Positions 35,562 to 47,864 of a DNA stretch of 64,000 bases are shown here, in pieces. A model generated the notes under the pieces. That model was not told where the DNA came from. It saw only the letters and a program-made list of their open reading frames with translations, and did not search any database. The position numbers and the translations under genes were made by a program. How positions within the stretch are numbered: the stretch's first letter is position 1; every line of letters starts with the position of its first letter. The DNA is taken from NCBI RefSeq assembly GCF_051401765.1, contig NC_135073.1:3534001-3598000 (forward strand), read 5' to 3'. This DNA is from Calliopsis andreniformis. Lineage: Eukaryota; Arthropoda; Insecta; Hymenoptera; Andrenidae.

Positions 35562-35633
35562 ATTATGAAAACATCCATGGTATTGCCACTTTACGTACAA
35601 TTGAAAAAGTTATGGAAAATGCTCCACGCGCAG
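35556..35633 (+). CDS. Candidate 78-nt microexon or recursive-splice exon
   Basis: The segment starts at the ratchet junction and ends at GCGCAG|GTACTG (35633|35634). Its length, 78, is a multiple of three. Read from its third base it is open for 25 codons and gives KHYENIHGIATLRTIEKVME followed by NAPRA, a composition that looks like ordinary protein. That frame would make it a symmetric phase 1-1 cassette. A second frame (from the first base) is also open, so openness alone proves little in 26 codons. I do not recognise the peptide. Its first bases GTAAGC can serve as a 5' splice site, so inclusion or skipping could be set by recursive splicing. The downstream 5' site is only moderate. Confidence 0.3.
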
Positions 35634-38600
35634 GTACTGTTTTAAAGAATTTTCATATTGCGAAGAACCTTTCGTAATTTGCATGCTTTTCTTAAAATTT
35701 TTAGCTATTTCGAAGTTCTAAACCTCGTATAATTTGTAAGAGAGTGTTATTATCAATTTCGATAACTATCGTTGAATATAATTTTTGAAACAACGCGCAC
35801 CTGAGAAGTTAGGGACTCGTAAAGTTGTAGTTACATCGGTTTTCAAAGTGTGTCTGGCTACAGGTATAGAGAGCTACATTTATGCAGGGTATTTCACAAA
35901 CTTCGCTACAGGGAATTCGGGTGAAATGTGTTAATGATGTTGGCATAGTTTTATTAGCGAAGTACTTGGTATAAAGAAACCTTATATAATAGTATGTGAA
36001 AGGATAAAAATGATAAAACATAAAGTTTTTATTAATGAGGTTACCTATGCATGTGCTTTGAAAATTTTTTTTAATTGAAATAAGTTATACACAAAACAAT
36101 TTTTTTACAATGAATACAGGAGGACATATAGGAAGATACAGCTTTTACTAGTTATAATATTGTGACTCGTTGCAATAAAAGCATTAAGAGTGTAGCGTGC
36201 AAGAGACACAATTCTGACGGTAATTCACGTATCAGTTATTATTGTTGGACTGACAGGAAGTAAGCCTCAAAGGAAATGAGAATAATTCTTAAACAGAAAG
36301 TATGTATGGAGATAAAAACAAGCTTATGACGAATGAATATTGTATAACTCTAGTGCTTTCGGTCTAGAGACGCATCTGACTACAGATAGTCTGTTTTTCC
36401 TTGCTGTTACGAGCTTTGCTTGTCCGTCGCAATGCTATTATAGAAGTCTTGAAATTCATCCCAAGTTCTGAGAATTCGTTGCAAATTCTTAACATATCAT
36501 TTCACAAACTTGTCACATATTTTTTGAAAATGTCATGAAAATGTATGAATCACATTTTTTCAAGTTTCTCAGAGCATTATTTATAAAACGCTTCTACTAT
36601 GCATCGATAAATCTAGACACAAACCTCACATTCAGATATATAGACATCCTTTACTACTTAAATTATTGCAAACATAACTTACCATTATCCTTACCATCAA
36701 TTTAAAGTCACTTACTCTCGCATTATTCAAACTTCAAATCGTTCAGGAAGAGTTAGTTTGGCCAAGGAAGTCGACTCGATTTCACGTGGGAGGTAAGCCT
36801 TAATTTGGGGAAAGTCACCGAGCTGAATTCGTGCACGATCGTTTATCAACGCGATTATGGCAATTTCGAAAGACGTAATAATGACGGGAGCGTGTGGCCG
36901 AACCGCACACCAGCCGCAGACGTTCACGGTTAGACGAGTTCGAAGCGTATGCATCGAGGAGTGGCTGGCCTGTTGTGCCCACGGATGCACGCCTCGTTGA
37001 CTGGCTTAACCCTAGAATACAAACGTTTTTCAGTATTATTTACAAGCCAAACGACCATAATTCTGATAACATTGTTGCCTAGCTGAAGCAATGTATGCAC
37101 ATGCTACCCTAACTTTACAAGATTTATTTCGAACAAATTTAACCATTCATCTGCAACGTACAGATGCATTCTGCAAACTGAAATGAAAATTATAGTTATC
37201 TATCATTAGAAAGTTTGTGTTTTCTGAGTAAAATGGTTTCTTAGATAAAATCGTGGTACGGCCTATGCATTTGATAGTAATTTATTTGAAAAACACTGTT
37301 TTATCCCAATTTTGAAAAAATTTTAATTGTATAACAATCTGTTACGGTTATTTAGATGAATTTAGCCTCTATTAGGTCTCTATACTTAAGAATTAACTGA
37401 TTAATAAAACTTAGGAAGGTAGATTGTGGGACACGTATACTTTTAAAATTATATTAAAAACCTCAAGTTTTCATTGAATAATGAACAGCAGGAGGCAATA
37501 AGTCAACATTTACATGCTTTTCATAGTAATTTCTCAATTTATTTATAATTGCACAATCTTCCATGCGCCTTGAGGATCATCAGGAATTATTGAGGATATA
37601 ATGAAGAGTATGAGCACAGCTGTTACAAGAACTTTCAGCCCCATAAACATTGCACCTCGTTAACATCAACAAGGAATAGGTGGTATCTCCAGAATTGGCA
37701 AGCATTTGTGCTAAATGCTTAGGCCGCGCGTGCCAACGAATCAAGCGGCCATCGATCCACTTTAAATCGCCGCTTAAATTCTGGCGCATCGTTCGATTTC
37801 GGCGGGATCGATGGGCCGCGATATCGTTGTCGGCTAATCACCATCCTTTCCCTAATTGCTCGCGTACAACGAATCGCATTTTCGGGCTGCAGCCTCGCTT
37901 GTCTGGGCAGCCATCTTTCTGCCGCCTCTTTAAAACGTTCCAGCGAGTAGGATGGTGGTAACGAAGTGGATGAATCGGGAACGACCGGAAATTGCACGGT
38001 CCGAATCTCGGGACGGCCAGGGGATTTATCGTTTTATAGAATTAGAGACGCGGCTCACACAGCCCGCTCGATCGTGCGGATTTAATGGTCGTTTAATTCG
38101 ACAGCCGATGGTTGTTTTATAGAGCCAAGGAAACACTGGCGGCATAGCTCGTCAGGTATTTTCGGAAATGGTTAATGCTCCAGCCCTAGACGGATTTCAT
38201 AACAAATAGCTCAGAGGATGTTTACGTCTCCTGGCGCCGGTTTTCTAGGTTCGAATCTCCTGACTCCAAATAAGCTTAGGGTAGCGACTTCGAACGAATG
38301 TCGTTCATCCTTGTTTTAATTTGTCTACCTATTTATTATTTTATATGGATGTGTTTCGTTCTACAGAGATAATGATTATATTTTGCTTTTTATTATTTTT
38401 ACCTTTAATAAATTGAATCATTTAATTGTCAATCATAGAAAAGTTGTACAATTCGAAAACACAACTTCTAAATTATTACCATGTACCTAGCAGTTTTGTA
38501 AATACGCTTCTATTTGTTGTAGAAATTTTACTGAAAGAATTAGAAATTGTAGTCTATTTAAAATCCACTTAACATATAAACTGTAAATTATGTGAACAAA

Positions 38601-39479
38601 ACTATTCATTGTAAATAACGAATATTGCGTCCAATTACTTTCAACAGTTAATCTTATTTTGTAATTCGCAATTACTGTCAGTTATATGTTCACTTATCGA
38701 TTCAACATTTTTACGTAAAGTACAAATGAAACACTTCAAATTCTACTGCTTTTTTGAGAATTGAATATTCACTTTTTAATAGTAATTAAAATTAGGATTA
38801 AAAACCTTATTGTATAATTTTAACGTATTATGGTTGAATTACCAGGTTTCTTGATATTCTAACTAAATGCATTCTACCGTATTTCAAGTTACTACAATAA
38901 AGAAAATAGCTACAAAATTAATGAAGAAAAAATGAAAAATAACTTTATGCGAGGTTATAATTTCGTACATGACTAAATAAAATGTGTAATAAATACATCC
39001 TAGTAATTAGTGCATTAATGGAAATTGAAAAAATGCTGGTAGAATATATGTATGTTACTCGAGCGTTAATATCATTAACACAGGAGACTGCTTTTCTGTG
39101 CAGCAATTAATACGTTTGCTGACAAAGGATAGATATCTAGATTATAAAACACGAAACAGTTTGTCATATTGAGTGCAGATATGTTCGTAATTATCGTATA
39201 TGATGCTGTCATTAATGATTTAAGTAAGGTAATGATCATTTTTTATCATATACGCTTTTTCAAAAATCAATGCACTTTTAATTTCAAAATAAATCTAAAG
39301 TACCCATTAATACACAACTGTCAAGTATTATCTAACAAGGTGAATAAAAATTAATTCAATATTAAACGATAACACGAATTAAGCCAGCGACCCTTAATTC
39401 ACAACACAGAAGTGAAAATCTATGCCAAATTCGTGCACAGTTCCCTTCTTTACGCCTTTATTTAATTAACGAAGATAGT
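35634..39479. other. Non-coding stretch with repeat fragment and GC blocks
   Basis: A repeat fragment lies at 35881-35975 (listed separately). GC-richer blocks lie at about 36720-37010 and 37690-38290. In the first, TTAACCCTAGAATACAAACG at 37007 resembles a TTAA-type element end but has no partner. In the second, an A-box/B-box pair was considered and rejected as a tRNA. Sequence from 38290 to 39479 is AT-rich with no defined feature. Confidence 0.45.
35881..35975. repeat. Degraded repeat end, GGGTATTTCACAA type
   Basis: ATGCAGGGTATTTCACAAAC begins here and continues through TTCGCTACAGGGAATTC. It resembles the reverse complement of the fragment ending at 5435. It is a lone end and probably a relic of a dispersed family. 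Confidence 0.35.
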
Positions 39480-40240
39480 GCTTTAATTCCTCGTTCAGTT
39501 TTTGTTCTTTTTTTATACCATGAACGAACCTGCGCAAAAAGGTCACCAATTCTCTCCGAAATCAATTCCCTTTTCGAGATTGCATCGATCGAAGGGAGTG
39601 CGTACACGCGTGAATCCCCATCGGCTTCTAACGCGCGACCAATTAATCAAACGACGCGAAATAAAAAGGGCAGAGGGAATTTTCAGTGAGAACGCGGACA
39701 GAGCCGCATAACCGTGGCGGAACGTGACGTTAACCAAACCATCGTGTCCACTTGATTCGCATAATTGAATGAAGAGTAAATTCATCCTGCGCGTTTCGAC
39801 TCTCTCATTTTCCCTCCCTCCCTCTGTCTCTTTGCTCGCGCGTTCACTGTCCCCTTGATGCCTCTCTCTTCCTTACCACGGTCCTTTTTTCTCCCTACCG
39901 TTTCGTTTAACGTCAATTTCAATCGGGCACAGTTAATTGACGTCTACCGTCGAAAGAAATGTATTCGATGGCGGCTAAACGAATTCCGTTTTCACGAGCG
40001 GAGAAGCGGAGGAGAAATGGAGAACCGGCGAGATGGGTATCAGTATTTTATTCCGTCCCGAGACGTTTAAAGACGAGGAAAGGCGGAGCTTTATGCATAT
40101 AAACGGCGGAGAGCGGGTTGTCGTCGCTTTAAATACGCTTTGTTTCCCACCGCGGAGACGAGGGAATTTTGTTAACGGTAGCGCAGCTATCGCGGCGGAC
40201 AGCGGCGACGTGTCCGCTAGAAATTAACGATACTGTTGCC
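39480..40240. other. GC/CpG-rich block A of a duplicated pair
   Basis: This CpG-rich block carries the motif TATGCATATAAACGGCGGAG at 40092 and TAAATACGCTTTGTTT at 40130-40145. The same order of motifs recurs in the block at 41540-42480. Several frames are open in parallel but none has a domain. The shared motif makes this block a better regulatory candidate than the others. Confidence 0.4.
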
Positions 40241-41539
40241 TTTGACGATTCAACCAACTATCCCTATTGCTCCTCTGCTTCGCCAGTTCTTCTTTTAGCT
40301 TTTTATCGTTACTCTGTTTTACTCTGGCAGATGGATGGAAATAATAGCCAGGTCATTCAGACGGCTGTTATACATGACGGAAATTGATTAAAGAAAGAGT
40401 TCCACTCGTGTGTAATCGTTGCTCTAATAGCCGGATAGATTTGTGGCCGTGTAATTGCTTTTAGTCTTCACGGAAAGTAGAATATAAATGAGAAATGATC
40501 TGAATGCTATTAACCAGAACGAAAACAAGTGGCTACTGGAGCTCACTACGTTATCTCTGCCACGCTCTTCAGACATTCGTGACGCTTCTATATCTTACTG
40601 TTTCCATGTGTTTATGTCTGTTATTAAAATTGAACTACATGCTGTAGTGCTTTTTTTTTATGATCTCAGAGCAAGACCATATTTGCGTATTAGGGCGAGT
40701 CGTTACCAAACATTCGATCGAACGATGAAGAAAAGACGAATGTGTGCGGGCAAGATTGAGGAAGGAATTAGGCTTATGATATGAACGTGATTTACCTATT
40801 ATTTTTGTGCTTACAAATTTTGTTCCCACGCAACTATTGCAGCTGTTAGCATCTAATATCGTAAACAGGAGAAACTTCGATCAGGAAAAGAGACCCTCAT
40901 CCTCCTGACGTTCAGTGATAGCAGACATATCGTGAACACCCTAGCAGTTGCTTGTAAAGGTCCTAGTTGTTCTGAAAATCTTGGAGTGGGACACAGATCA
41001 TGGGATTAACATTGTTTTTGTATACTACATTTTATTTATATTAAAAAAATTGATAACATATGACATCATTCATAGTGTGTACATTATACACCCAGCGGAG
41101 ACAAATCTGGCTGCATTGATACTCTCTCTTTTTTTCTTACATGTGAGCCATTGAATAAGAGAGAGATCATTTGAGTTGCTCATACATTCATAAAGACAAA
41201 ACAAGGTTATTGTAATTGAAATGAACAAATATTAGGAAATTTTCAGTAATATCGGTGTTATTGAAACAATTTGAGTGAAAAATATCTTCGTCATTACTAT
41301 ATTAATAAGCATAGAGTTCTTAGGTTACGTGCGTTGCTATTTTAGCTCGAGATGTGACGCTATAAATAGAAGAAACTAATGACGAGGTTCTTCATCGTTT
41401 TCTTATATACTTTTATATGTATGTCTCGTCTACTTCATTCATTATTCCAAAATTCATTTTCCTATCTCTCCTCGAGTCTTCAAACACCAATCATATTATC
41501 CAGAGCAATAGAATTTCAATCATGAAGTGATTATTCAAA
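40241..41539. other. Non-coding stretch between the two related GC blocks
   Basis: The stretch is mostly AT-rich. Frames at 40488-40829 overlap on both strands and look like chance. GTGAACACCCTAGCAG at 40932 is a possible lone repeat end. Nothing else is visible. Confidence 0.4.
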
Positions 41540-42480
41540 TTCAATGCGTTTCGCTAGTCGAGTATCACAGAGGAGGAGCACGTTGCAAGAGCCAGGCACG
41601 CTCTCTTCCATCGAAATTTTGCTAAATCGGGACGGTTGTTTCTCCTTCGTGAAAATAAATTTCATCCAGGCCGGCAATGAAATCAAAACGAGGGAAGAAG
41701 CGTGGAAAGGCGAGGACAGAGACAATCAAAGTGTTTTATGCCGCGCTGTGAGACACTCGAGAGCCCAGCGAAGGGTGTAGCCGGTATGCATATAGACGGA
41801 AGGCTGGTTTGGCGGTTGAATACGCTTTGTTTTTTGTCTGAAAGACAATTCAGACGTCTACGCGAATGTAGAGAAAGCAGAACGATGAATTTAAACGGAC
41901 ACGAACTGAACCTGCCGCCAGGCAGAGACAGAGAGAGGGAGGAACAGAAGGGACAGAGAGGACCAAGGAGGAGGATGGGAAAAGAGTGTCATAGACGAAA
42001 ACGAGTGCATGAGAGGCTAAGATGGCGGGAGAGCGAGAGGGAAGCGAAATTGAAGAGAGAAATGGAAGCATAAGAACATGTTGGGTCCTGGTAAGACGAC
42101 GATGTTCTCGGGCATATCCTCGAAGGGTGCTACTGGATGGAATCCGGGTTCCCTTAATTACAACGACCCTCTTCTCTCCCATTAATAAGCGGCCTAAACA
42201 AACTGCCGTCATATAAATACTTGGATTTCTATCTGGTCCACTCTCTCTCGCGCAACCAGCAACAGCGTCTGCCCTCTGCCCTGTAATTAAATTTGCACCG
42301 TGCTCGGTGAGTTTGGCTCCTCCGTTCATTTAATCGGACACCGGGCGTTACTATAATTAAAAGCACATCTCTTTCGGAATTCGCCGCGTCCAAATCTCTC
42401 GCTGTCTCCCGTAGAGCTCTTTTCCCCTTTCTCTCTCCCCCTTCTAACTGCCTTCGCGTCCTCTTTATCTCAGGTGAACA
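41540..42480. other. GC-rich block B with purine tract and possible splice junction
   Basis: The duplicated motif occurs here as TATGCATATAGACGG at 41785 and TGAATACGCTTTGTTT at 41817. A GA-rich tract follows at 41920-42070. A C/T-rich run at 42420-42470 ends in TCTCAG|GTGAAC (42473|42474). This resembles a weak fourth ratchet point, but its 5' half lacks the G expected at the fifth intron position. The minus-strand 159-codon frame here mirrors the low-complexity purine tract. Confidence 0.4.
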
Positions 42481-42900
42481 TCCTCTTATTCCCTAATTGC
42501 GAGGCAGCCTGTGCGCGCGTGCTTTTACCGCTTCTACGCACGGTTCTCTGTAAAACGATCCACGAGCGAAGTGTACCGACAAGCGGCTCCAGTTCAACGG
42601 TTTATTCGCGAACGAGCCAGTTGGCTAGCTTGCACGTTCGTTCGGTGGGAAGTTGCTCTTTATGGCGACTGTTCTCGTCGTCCGTCATACGGAAAGAGGA
42701 ATTGTTCGCATCTTTGAAACGACTGGTCGGTATCTCTCACATGTTCCTGCTCCTTTTTGTTTTAATCAAAATTATGAGCGATTAGTGGTGTATTGTTCCA
42801 AATTTTCGAGACACTTTTTGTCAGCCATGTGGGTTGGAAATATGACGTAAGAGTTAAGGATATTTCGTGACTGAATGCAGTTACTTTTTCGGAATAAAGT
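42481..42900. other. Non-coding stretch, no recognised features
   Basis: Moderately GC-rich at first, then mixed. Three overlapping plus-strand frames at 42474-42850 share the same DNA. None has a recognisable domain, signal peptide or conserved motif. Confidence 0.4.
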
Positions 42901-43573
42901 GTTACAAGGTGATATTCTCGAAATCACTGCAGATATTGACTTAAGTTTTTCTTTAATTTATATAATCAGAGGAGTTAAACGGGTGCTTCTCTAAGGGGTT
43001 AAATCGGTTGCACCTTTATTTTTTTAATGGAACGGCATATTATTGTAATTTTCCATTATTTGTGTAGCTGTTGTCCAAGCGAATATAAGTTTTACTTGAA
43101 ACATTTTGTTTTATTCTGCATAGATAAAAAGTTACAGTGGAAATTACCTTTCTCAAAAGTAGCTTCATATCTCATGAAGAGACGAATAAAAACGTTTGTG
43201 ACTTAATATCACCAAGAATATTATCAAAGGTATATAAAAATATCATAAACAGAATAAATAAATGTTTGGAAATTAATGACCAGTATTTCGAACTTGCTAT
43301 AAAGTAAATTTCAATCGTAAATGACGTTCGTTTTGACATCTTTTCACCCTCCCTTAAGTTACTCTCGGGAAACGTATTTTTCGTTATAACTTTTTAGCTA
43401 TGCAGAATAAAACAAAATGTTTCAAGTAAAAGTTATTCGCTTGGACAATAGTTATACATATAATGGAAAATTTCTGCCGTTCCATTAAAAACAAAATAGA
43501 GGTGCAACCTTTTTCACTCTTTAGATATTTATATCTAGATATCTGCAGTGGTTTCAGAAATATCACTTTGTAA
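42901..43573. repeat. Long imperfect inverted repeat (foldback-type)
   Basis: The left arm 42901-43135 and right arm 43382-43573 are reverse complements with scattered mismatches and one larger insertion in the left arm (around 42945-43000). Inner parts match best: TACTTGAAACATTTTGTTTT on the left has its exact complement on the right. The spacer is 246 bases. The right flank ends GGGAACACCCTGTATA, a common arthropod transposon terminus, but the left flank lacks it. It may be a foldback element, or two copies of one element in inverted order with one truncated. A transcript would make a hairpin of about 190-235 bp. Confidence 0.7.
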
Positions 43574-46500
43574 CAGTACATTGGGAACACCCTGTATATT
43601 GATCTTTGTCGCCCTTGTATCTGAACGCATTTAATAAACTCTCTTGGTTTATACTTAGCTAAATTGCGATTCTTCTGATATCGTCTCTATTCGGAGAAGA
43701 AAAACGAGAGCAGTATTTTTCTTCTTGAACAATTACGAAAAGATTAAATACGATATGCTATATTTTCTGTTGTACTTCCAACGAAGATGCAGGACAATTA
43801 CGTTCCCGAACTCAAGATGCCTCGCACGAGCGCTTTGTTTTATCTTCACAGAAGGTTTAGCCGAGAACTACGTGACACGTATATTCTACTTGTAACAAGT
43901 ATCCACTTTATCTCGGCTCTCTTTTTATTGCCACGAACTTCTGTGATGCTTTAGCCAGCAACTTTCGTCCAGGGTAGGTACATCAAGGATCTCAGAAGGC
44001 TTCTCTTTTCTCTGGTGGAGGCGGTCTTTGCAGCAATCTTTGAAGCGGCCGATTCTCCTGGTTTTTCACGATATATCTGCATTTAGAGAAGAGCCCGGAC
44101 AAGCTCAGTCGATACTTCGACGGGTGGATAGCAGCGTTCCTCAATATTTAATAGCGTCTGGATACGAGTGCTGTCTCGACACTTGTGAAATTGCGAGGCG
44201 AAGAGGGCTCTAAGGGGTATAGGAACGGAGGAACCGACGAAGGAAGAGAGAATTCGGTGTTATCTGGGCGAGTAGCTTGCTAGGCGCGCGCCCAGTTAAG
44301 AAGCCTTGAGAGGATAGAGAATTAAAGATCAGGTGGGTGGTTCGATGAAATATTCAAGTGGAATCGTCGACTTTCCACGACGATTAGATCGCGTTGCGTT
44401 GCATCGCGTCTGAAATCAAAAGACGTCTTGCGGGGAAGATTTCTTGTAAATAAAACGTACGTAAATGTGGTGGTGTTGTTCAGAATCGCGGTAACAATAA
44501 TCAAAGGAATAGTTGCAAGTTGTTGCAACCTAACCATTACTTAACATAAAATAAAAGTCGTCTTTCTTGATCATTACATTTTAATAAAGTTAAAAGCTTG
44601 TTTATCTTAATTAACTTAAATAAGGAATTAGTCTTCTTTTTAGAAATTTACTCAATAAATAGCTGGATCGAATAATTAAAAAGAGTCAACAACAGAATCT
44701 TTTTGTAGGGAAGGGGGATTAAATAATATACTTCGAGGCTCTATTATGTTGAGATATCACTTTCTGCTAATCGATTAAATTATATTGAAGTTCAGTAGTT
44801 ATTCAAGTTATTTGAATTTCCTTTAGATGCCACTACTGCAGTATTTTCATCGGCATTGAAGAATATGAAGCATAAGTTTCTCTTGATAGGTCCTTGCATG
44901 TAAGAAATACTTAGGAAGCTCATCTTGATCAGCTAGCTGAGCAGACCGTCTTCCGCTGTCATACGAAATCCATCTTTCATCTCAGATTATAAATCGACAT
45001 AGAGAAGGATTGCTTCCAACGTGATCCACTTACGTAATTTTTTCGTCTTTCCAATTGCTCGGGGATGATGGATCACAGTCAGCAGTCTTGCAGTTAGTTT
45101 AGAATAAGTTCTTACATCGTTGTTTAGTATTTTATTTCTGCCATCATCTTTCAAATGTCAGAATATTGCCACATCCATGGTTTCATAATTTGAAACTCAA
45201 ACAATTTAGCTGACATCTTAACACAGTTGTGACATCTTAAAACAGATAGTATGTATGAAATTGCCAATCCTGTCTACACTATTTTACGAGTGTAGTTTAA
45301 GAAGATTTTTAAAAGACTTCCATTACTTTTCCCATAGAGATTAAAGTCAAATATAACCTATAAACATTATACCTCCTCCGCGTGCGGATTAATTGGTTTA
45401 CGTCAAGGTTTCAAGCCTTACCTCTTTCATTTTTACAAACTGATTCGAGCTGATGGGCTCGTACGGTTCGTAAAGGCTCCAGCTTTCGAACGTGGAAACA
45501 ATCGTTCGGTGAAAAAGCGAAGATGTCGGACACAGATTTAAAGAGAAGGACGTCGTAGTGTATTGTGGAGACTTGGCACTGGTAGGACGGGAGAAAAGGT
45601 GGAGGAGAAGAAGCAAGGGGCGGAAACATAGGGAGATTGGAATACTTATCTAAGAGAAGAAGCCGGAAAGACAGAAAGGGAGAAAAGATAACGATTGAAA
45701 GAAGAAGAGGCAGTGCAGGGAGAAAAAGAGAGAGAACGGAATACCCGAGGGCCACGGCAGAGACACTTTCATGAGATTGAGCTCGAATTCAATAAGGGAT
45801 GAATAAAATATAAACCAACCGGCATTGCGATCCTGTGTCGGGGTTAAGGGTGCCCGACCCTTGTGTAAATAAATAAAAACTATATCCTAGTCGAATCGCG
45901 TGCACAATTGTACGCGATCTTCCACCGCCGAAGTTTTTTAAGGTGGAAGATTCCTTGATGAAATTACTATAATTTATGAGGCATTTAATCCACTGTTTTT
46001 CATTCTTTCTGTGTACTTTAAAAATTGTGAGGTAACTAAGTTCATACAAACTTTTCTAATGGACGTGGTAGATCGTTCCCATGGGACTATACTCAGTTTG
46101 TTTTCGAGACAAACGATGTTAACTAACATGAAGCATTTCTGTGTCACTACAAAACCATTCATTCCTCATAAATCGATACTGATACATGTACGTAGTAGAG
46201 CAAATTCTCAGTCTGTCTAGTAATAAAAATGAACTGTTTGTACTATGGTCGACAGATTGAATTTTGTTTGTTAAGAAACGTTATGCAGAAGCTTATTTGT
46301 ACATATGCACGTATGTATACTCTCTTAGATGTGTTTATCAGTAACTGATAAGAAGTACTCTGCTCGAAACATCTGAGCATGCATATTACTGAAGGAAAAA
46401 TTTCATACTAATGCAGTAGCCGATGTATTCTGTGTTTAAAAACGCATTAGACGTACATTAAAGGCACCCTTGACATCCATTGAACAGATGTGAGATCCCG

Positions 46501-47540
46501 AGAACTAAGTACTTGTCTTGTTAATGTCTTTGAATAGATTCTTTGCTTATGCAATTGTGTTAGTTTAAACTGACTTAAAATATATGTTTCATAACTTCGT
46601 ATCCTCTATCAAAAAATAATCTGTTCAAAATAAGAAGTAATAATAATTTCAAGAAGTTAATCTCTAAACATTCAAGCTACGGTAATAAGAAGTTAATGTG
46701 AAGGCACTATTACATTTCATTGCTTGTGTTGGTTGTCTGATAATTCTACTGAAAACATATAGTCAGTTACAAAGAAGAATTTCTATTAAGTATTAAGAAA
46801 ATATGCAGTTCGGAATGCCAGTGATCACCAAACACTAACGTCGATTTAAACTGGTGGTGCAGCTTTGCAGAGAAGTAAACAAAGGGATGAAGGGAATGGA
46901 AAGAGAAATGGGGTTGAAGAACTAAGTAAACAGCCCAAAGACAGATAACTTTTCATACTCTTAATTGTCGGCACGGTTGAACCAAGCGTCAGAAATAATT
47001 GGACCGCGTAGTCAAAGGGTGTGTATCATTCGAATTTAATCGAATCAATTATAGAAGTTCCTCAAAAGGAATTGCACGTTACGCAGAAACTCTTGGTGCT
47101 CCTTGTCGTTTTTCTTTGATCTCGGCCCGGCGTTAAACATTATCCTCCCGGTAAATTACTTCTTAATTAAGACCAGGAAGGACTAGAACGTTGTCTTGGG
47201 AAAGCAGAATCGTGATTGAGAGTGGAAAGTTGCTGGCAAAAATAACAGAGGAAACCAGAGATTGTCTCTTTAATAAACGCTGATGTTAGATATTTTCTAG
47301 CACTGCCTGAATCCTCATGATAATCTACATTTTAATTTACCAATTCTGTTTTAAGTTTCAAGAAACTAGTTTCATTCCATGCAACGTTCTTTAAAATGTG
47401 CCACTTCCAATGAATATCTAGGTCTTTAAGTAAATTAAAACTAGGATACTCAGACAGTCATGTTGAAAGATTCGAATCGTTCATTGCAAAATTCTTGTAC
47501 CCATTTTGAAACATTATTAACACAAACGATGAATTAAGCC
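43574..47540. other. Non-coding stretch with purine-rich block and a hairpin
   Basis: GC-richer blocks occur at about 43980-44420, 45400-45780 and 46830-47240. The second is strongly purine-rich on the plus strand. At 45917-45951, ATCTTCCACC pairs perfectly with GGTGGAAGAT across a 15-base loop. No frame (for example 45398-45755, 45974-46220) is gene-like. Confidence 0.45.
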
Positions 47541-47864
47541 CCGCTGCAGCGAGCGTTGATTTTTTTTCTTGCCACTATGCGTTGTAGCAACAAGAACAAT
47601 CCCCAATTTTCAATTGGGGAAAAGTAGGAAAGACATACTATGCCACAACCAGGTCAGCACGTTTGTGGCAAATTGTAGCGACAAATTCACGCAAAGCGGC
47701 GAAACATAATCTGCGTTCTTTTGAAAATATGCAAACGTGCCACTAAATTGTCGCGTTCGTATGTTTTCCCTTATTTTCCACAATTGAAAATTGGTCATTG
47801 TCCTTTTTGCTACAACGCGCTGCAGCGAAACGCTGCGGCAAAAAATGCGCTCGTGTAGCGCGTC
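47541..47864. mobile_element. TIR element with GCAGCGAGCG-type ends
   Basis: The left terminal CCGCTGCAGCGAGCG resembles the reverse complement of the right terminal, ACGCGCTACACGAGCG. The inverted similarity continues about 100 bases inward through GCGTTGTAGCAA and CCAATTTTCAATTG. The element is about 324 bp. Flanks GAATTAAG and TAAATAAG agree at six of eight positions and could be a decayed 8-bp target duplication, which would point to hAT. This is suggestive only. The minus-strand frame 47610-47924 crosses the element and looks non-coding. Confidence 0.6.

Noticed and set aside
37007..37030. TTAACCCTAGAATACAAACG as a piggyBac-type end
   Set aside because: No inverted partner was found nearby, and a single 10-base resemblance is not enough.
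38207..38268. tRNA-like A box (TAGCTCAGAGG) and B box (GGTTCGAATC) with near-normal spacing
   Set aside because: Acceptor, D and T stems do not pair, so it is not a functional tRNA. It could be a decayed SINE head, but no poly-A or repeat copy supports that.
41850..42329. 159-codon minus-strand open frame, one of the longest in the window
   Set aside because: It mirrors a GA-rich low-complexity tract, overlaps several open frames on the other strand and has no recognisable motif. Ser/Leu/Pro richness is what a pyrimidine tract would encode.
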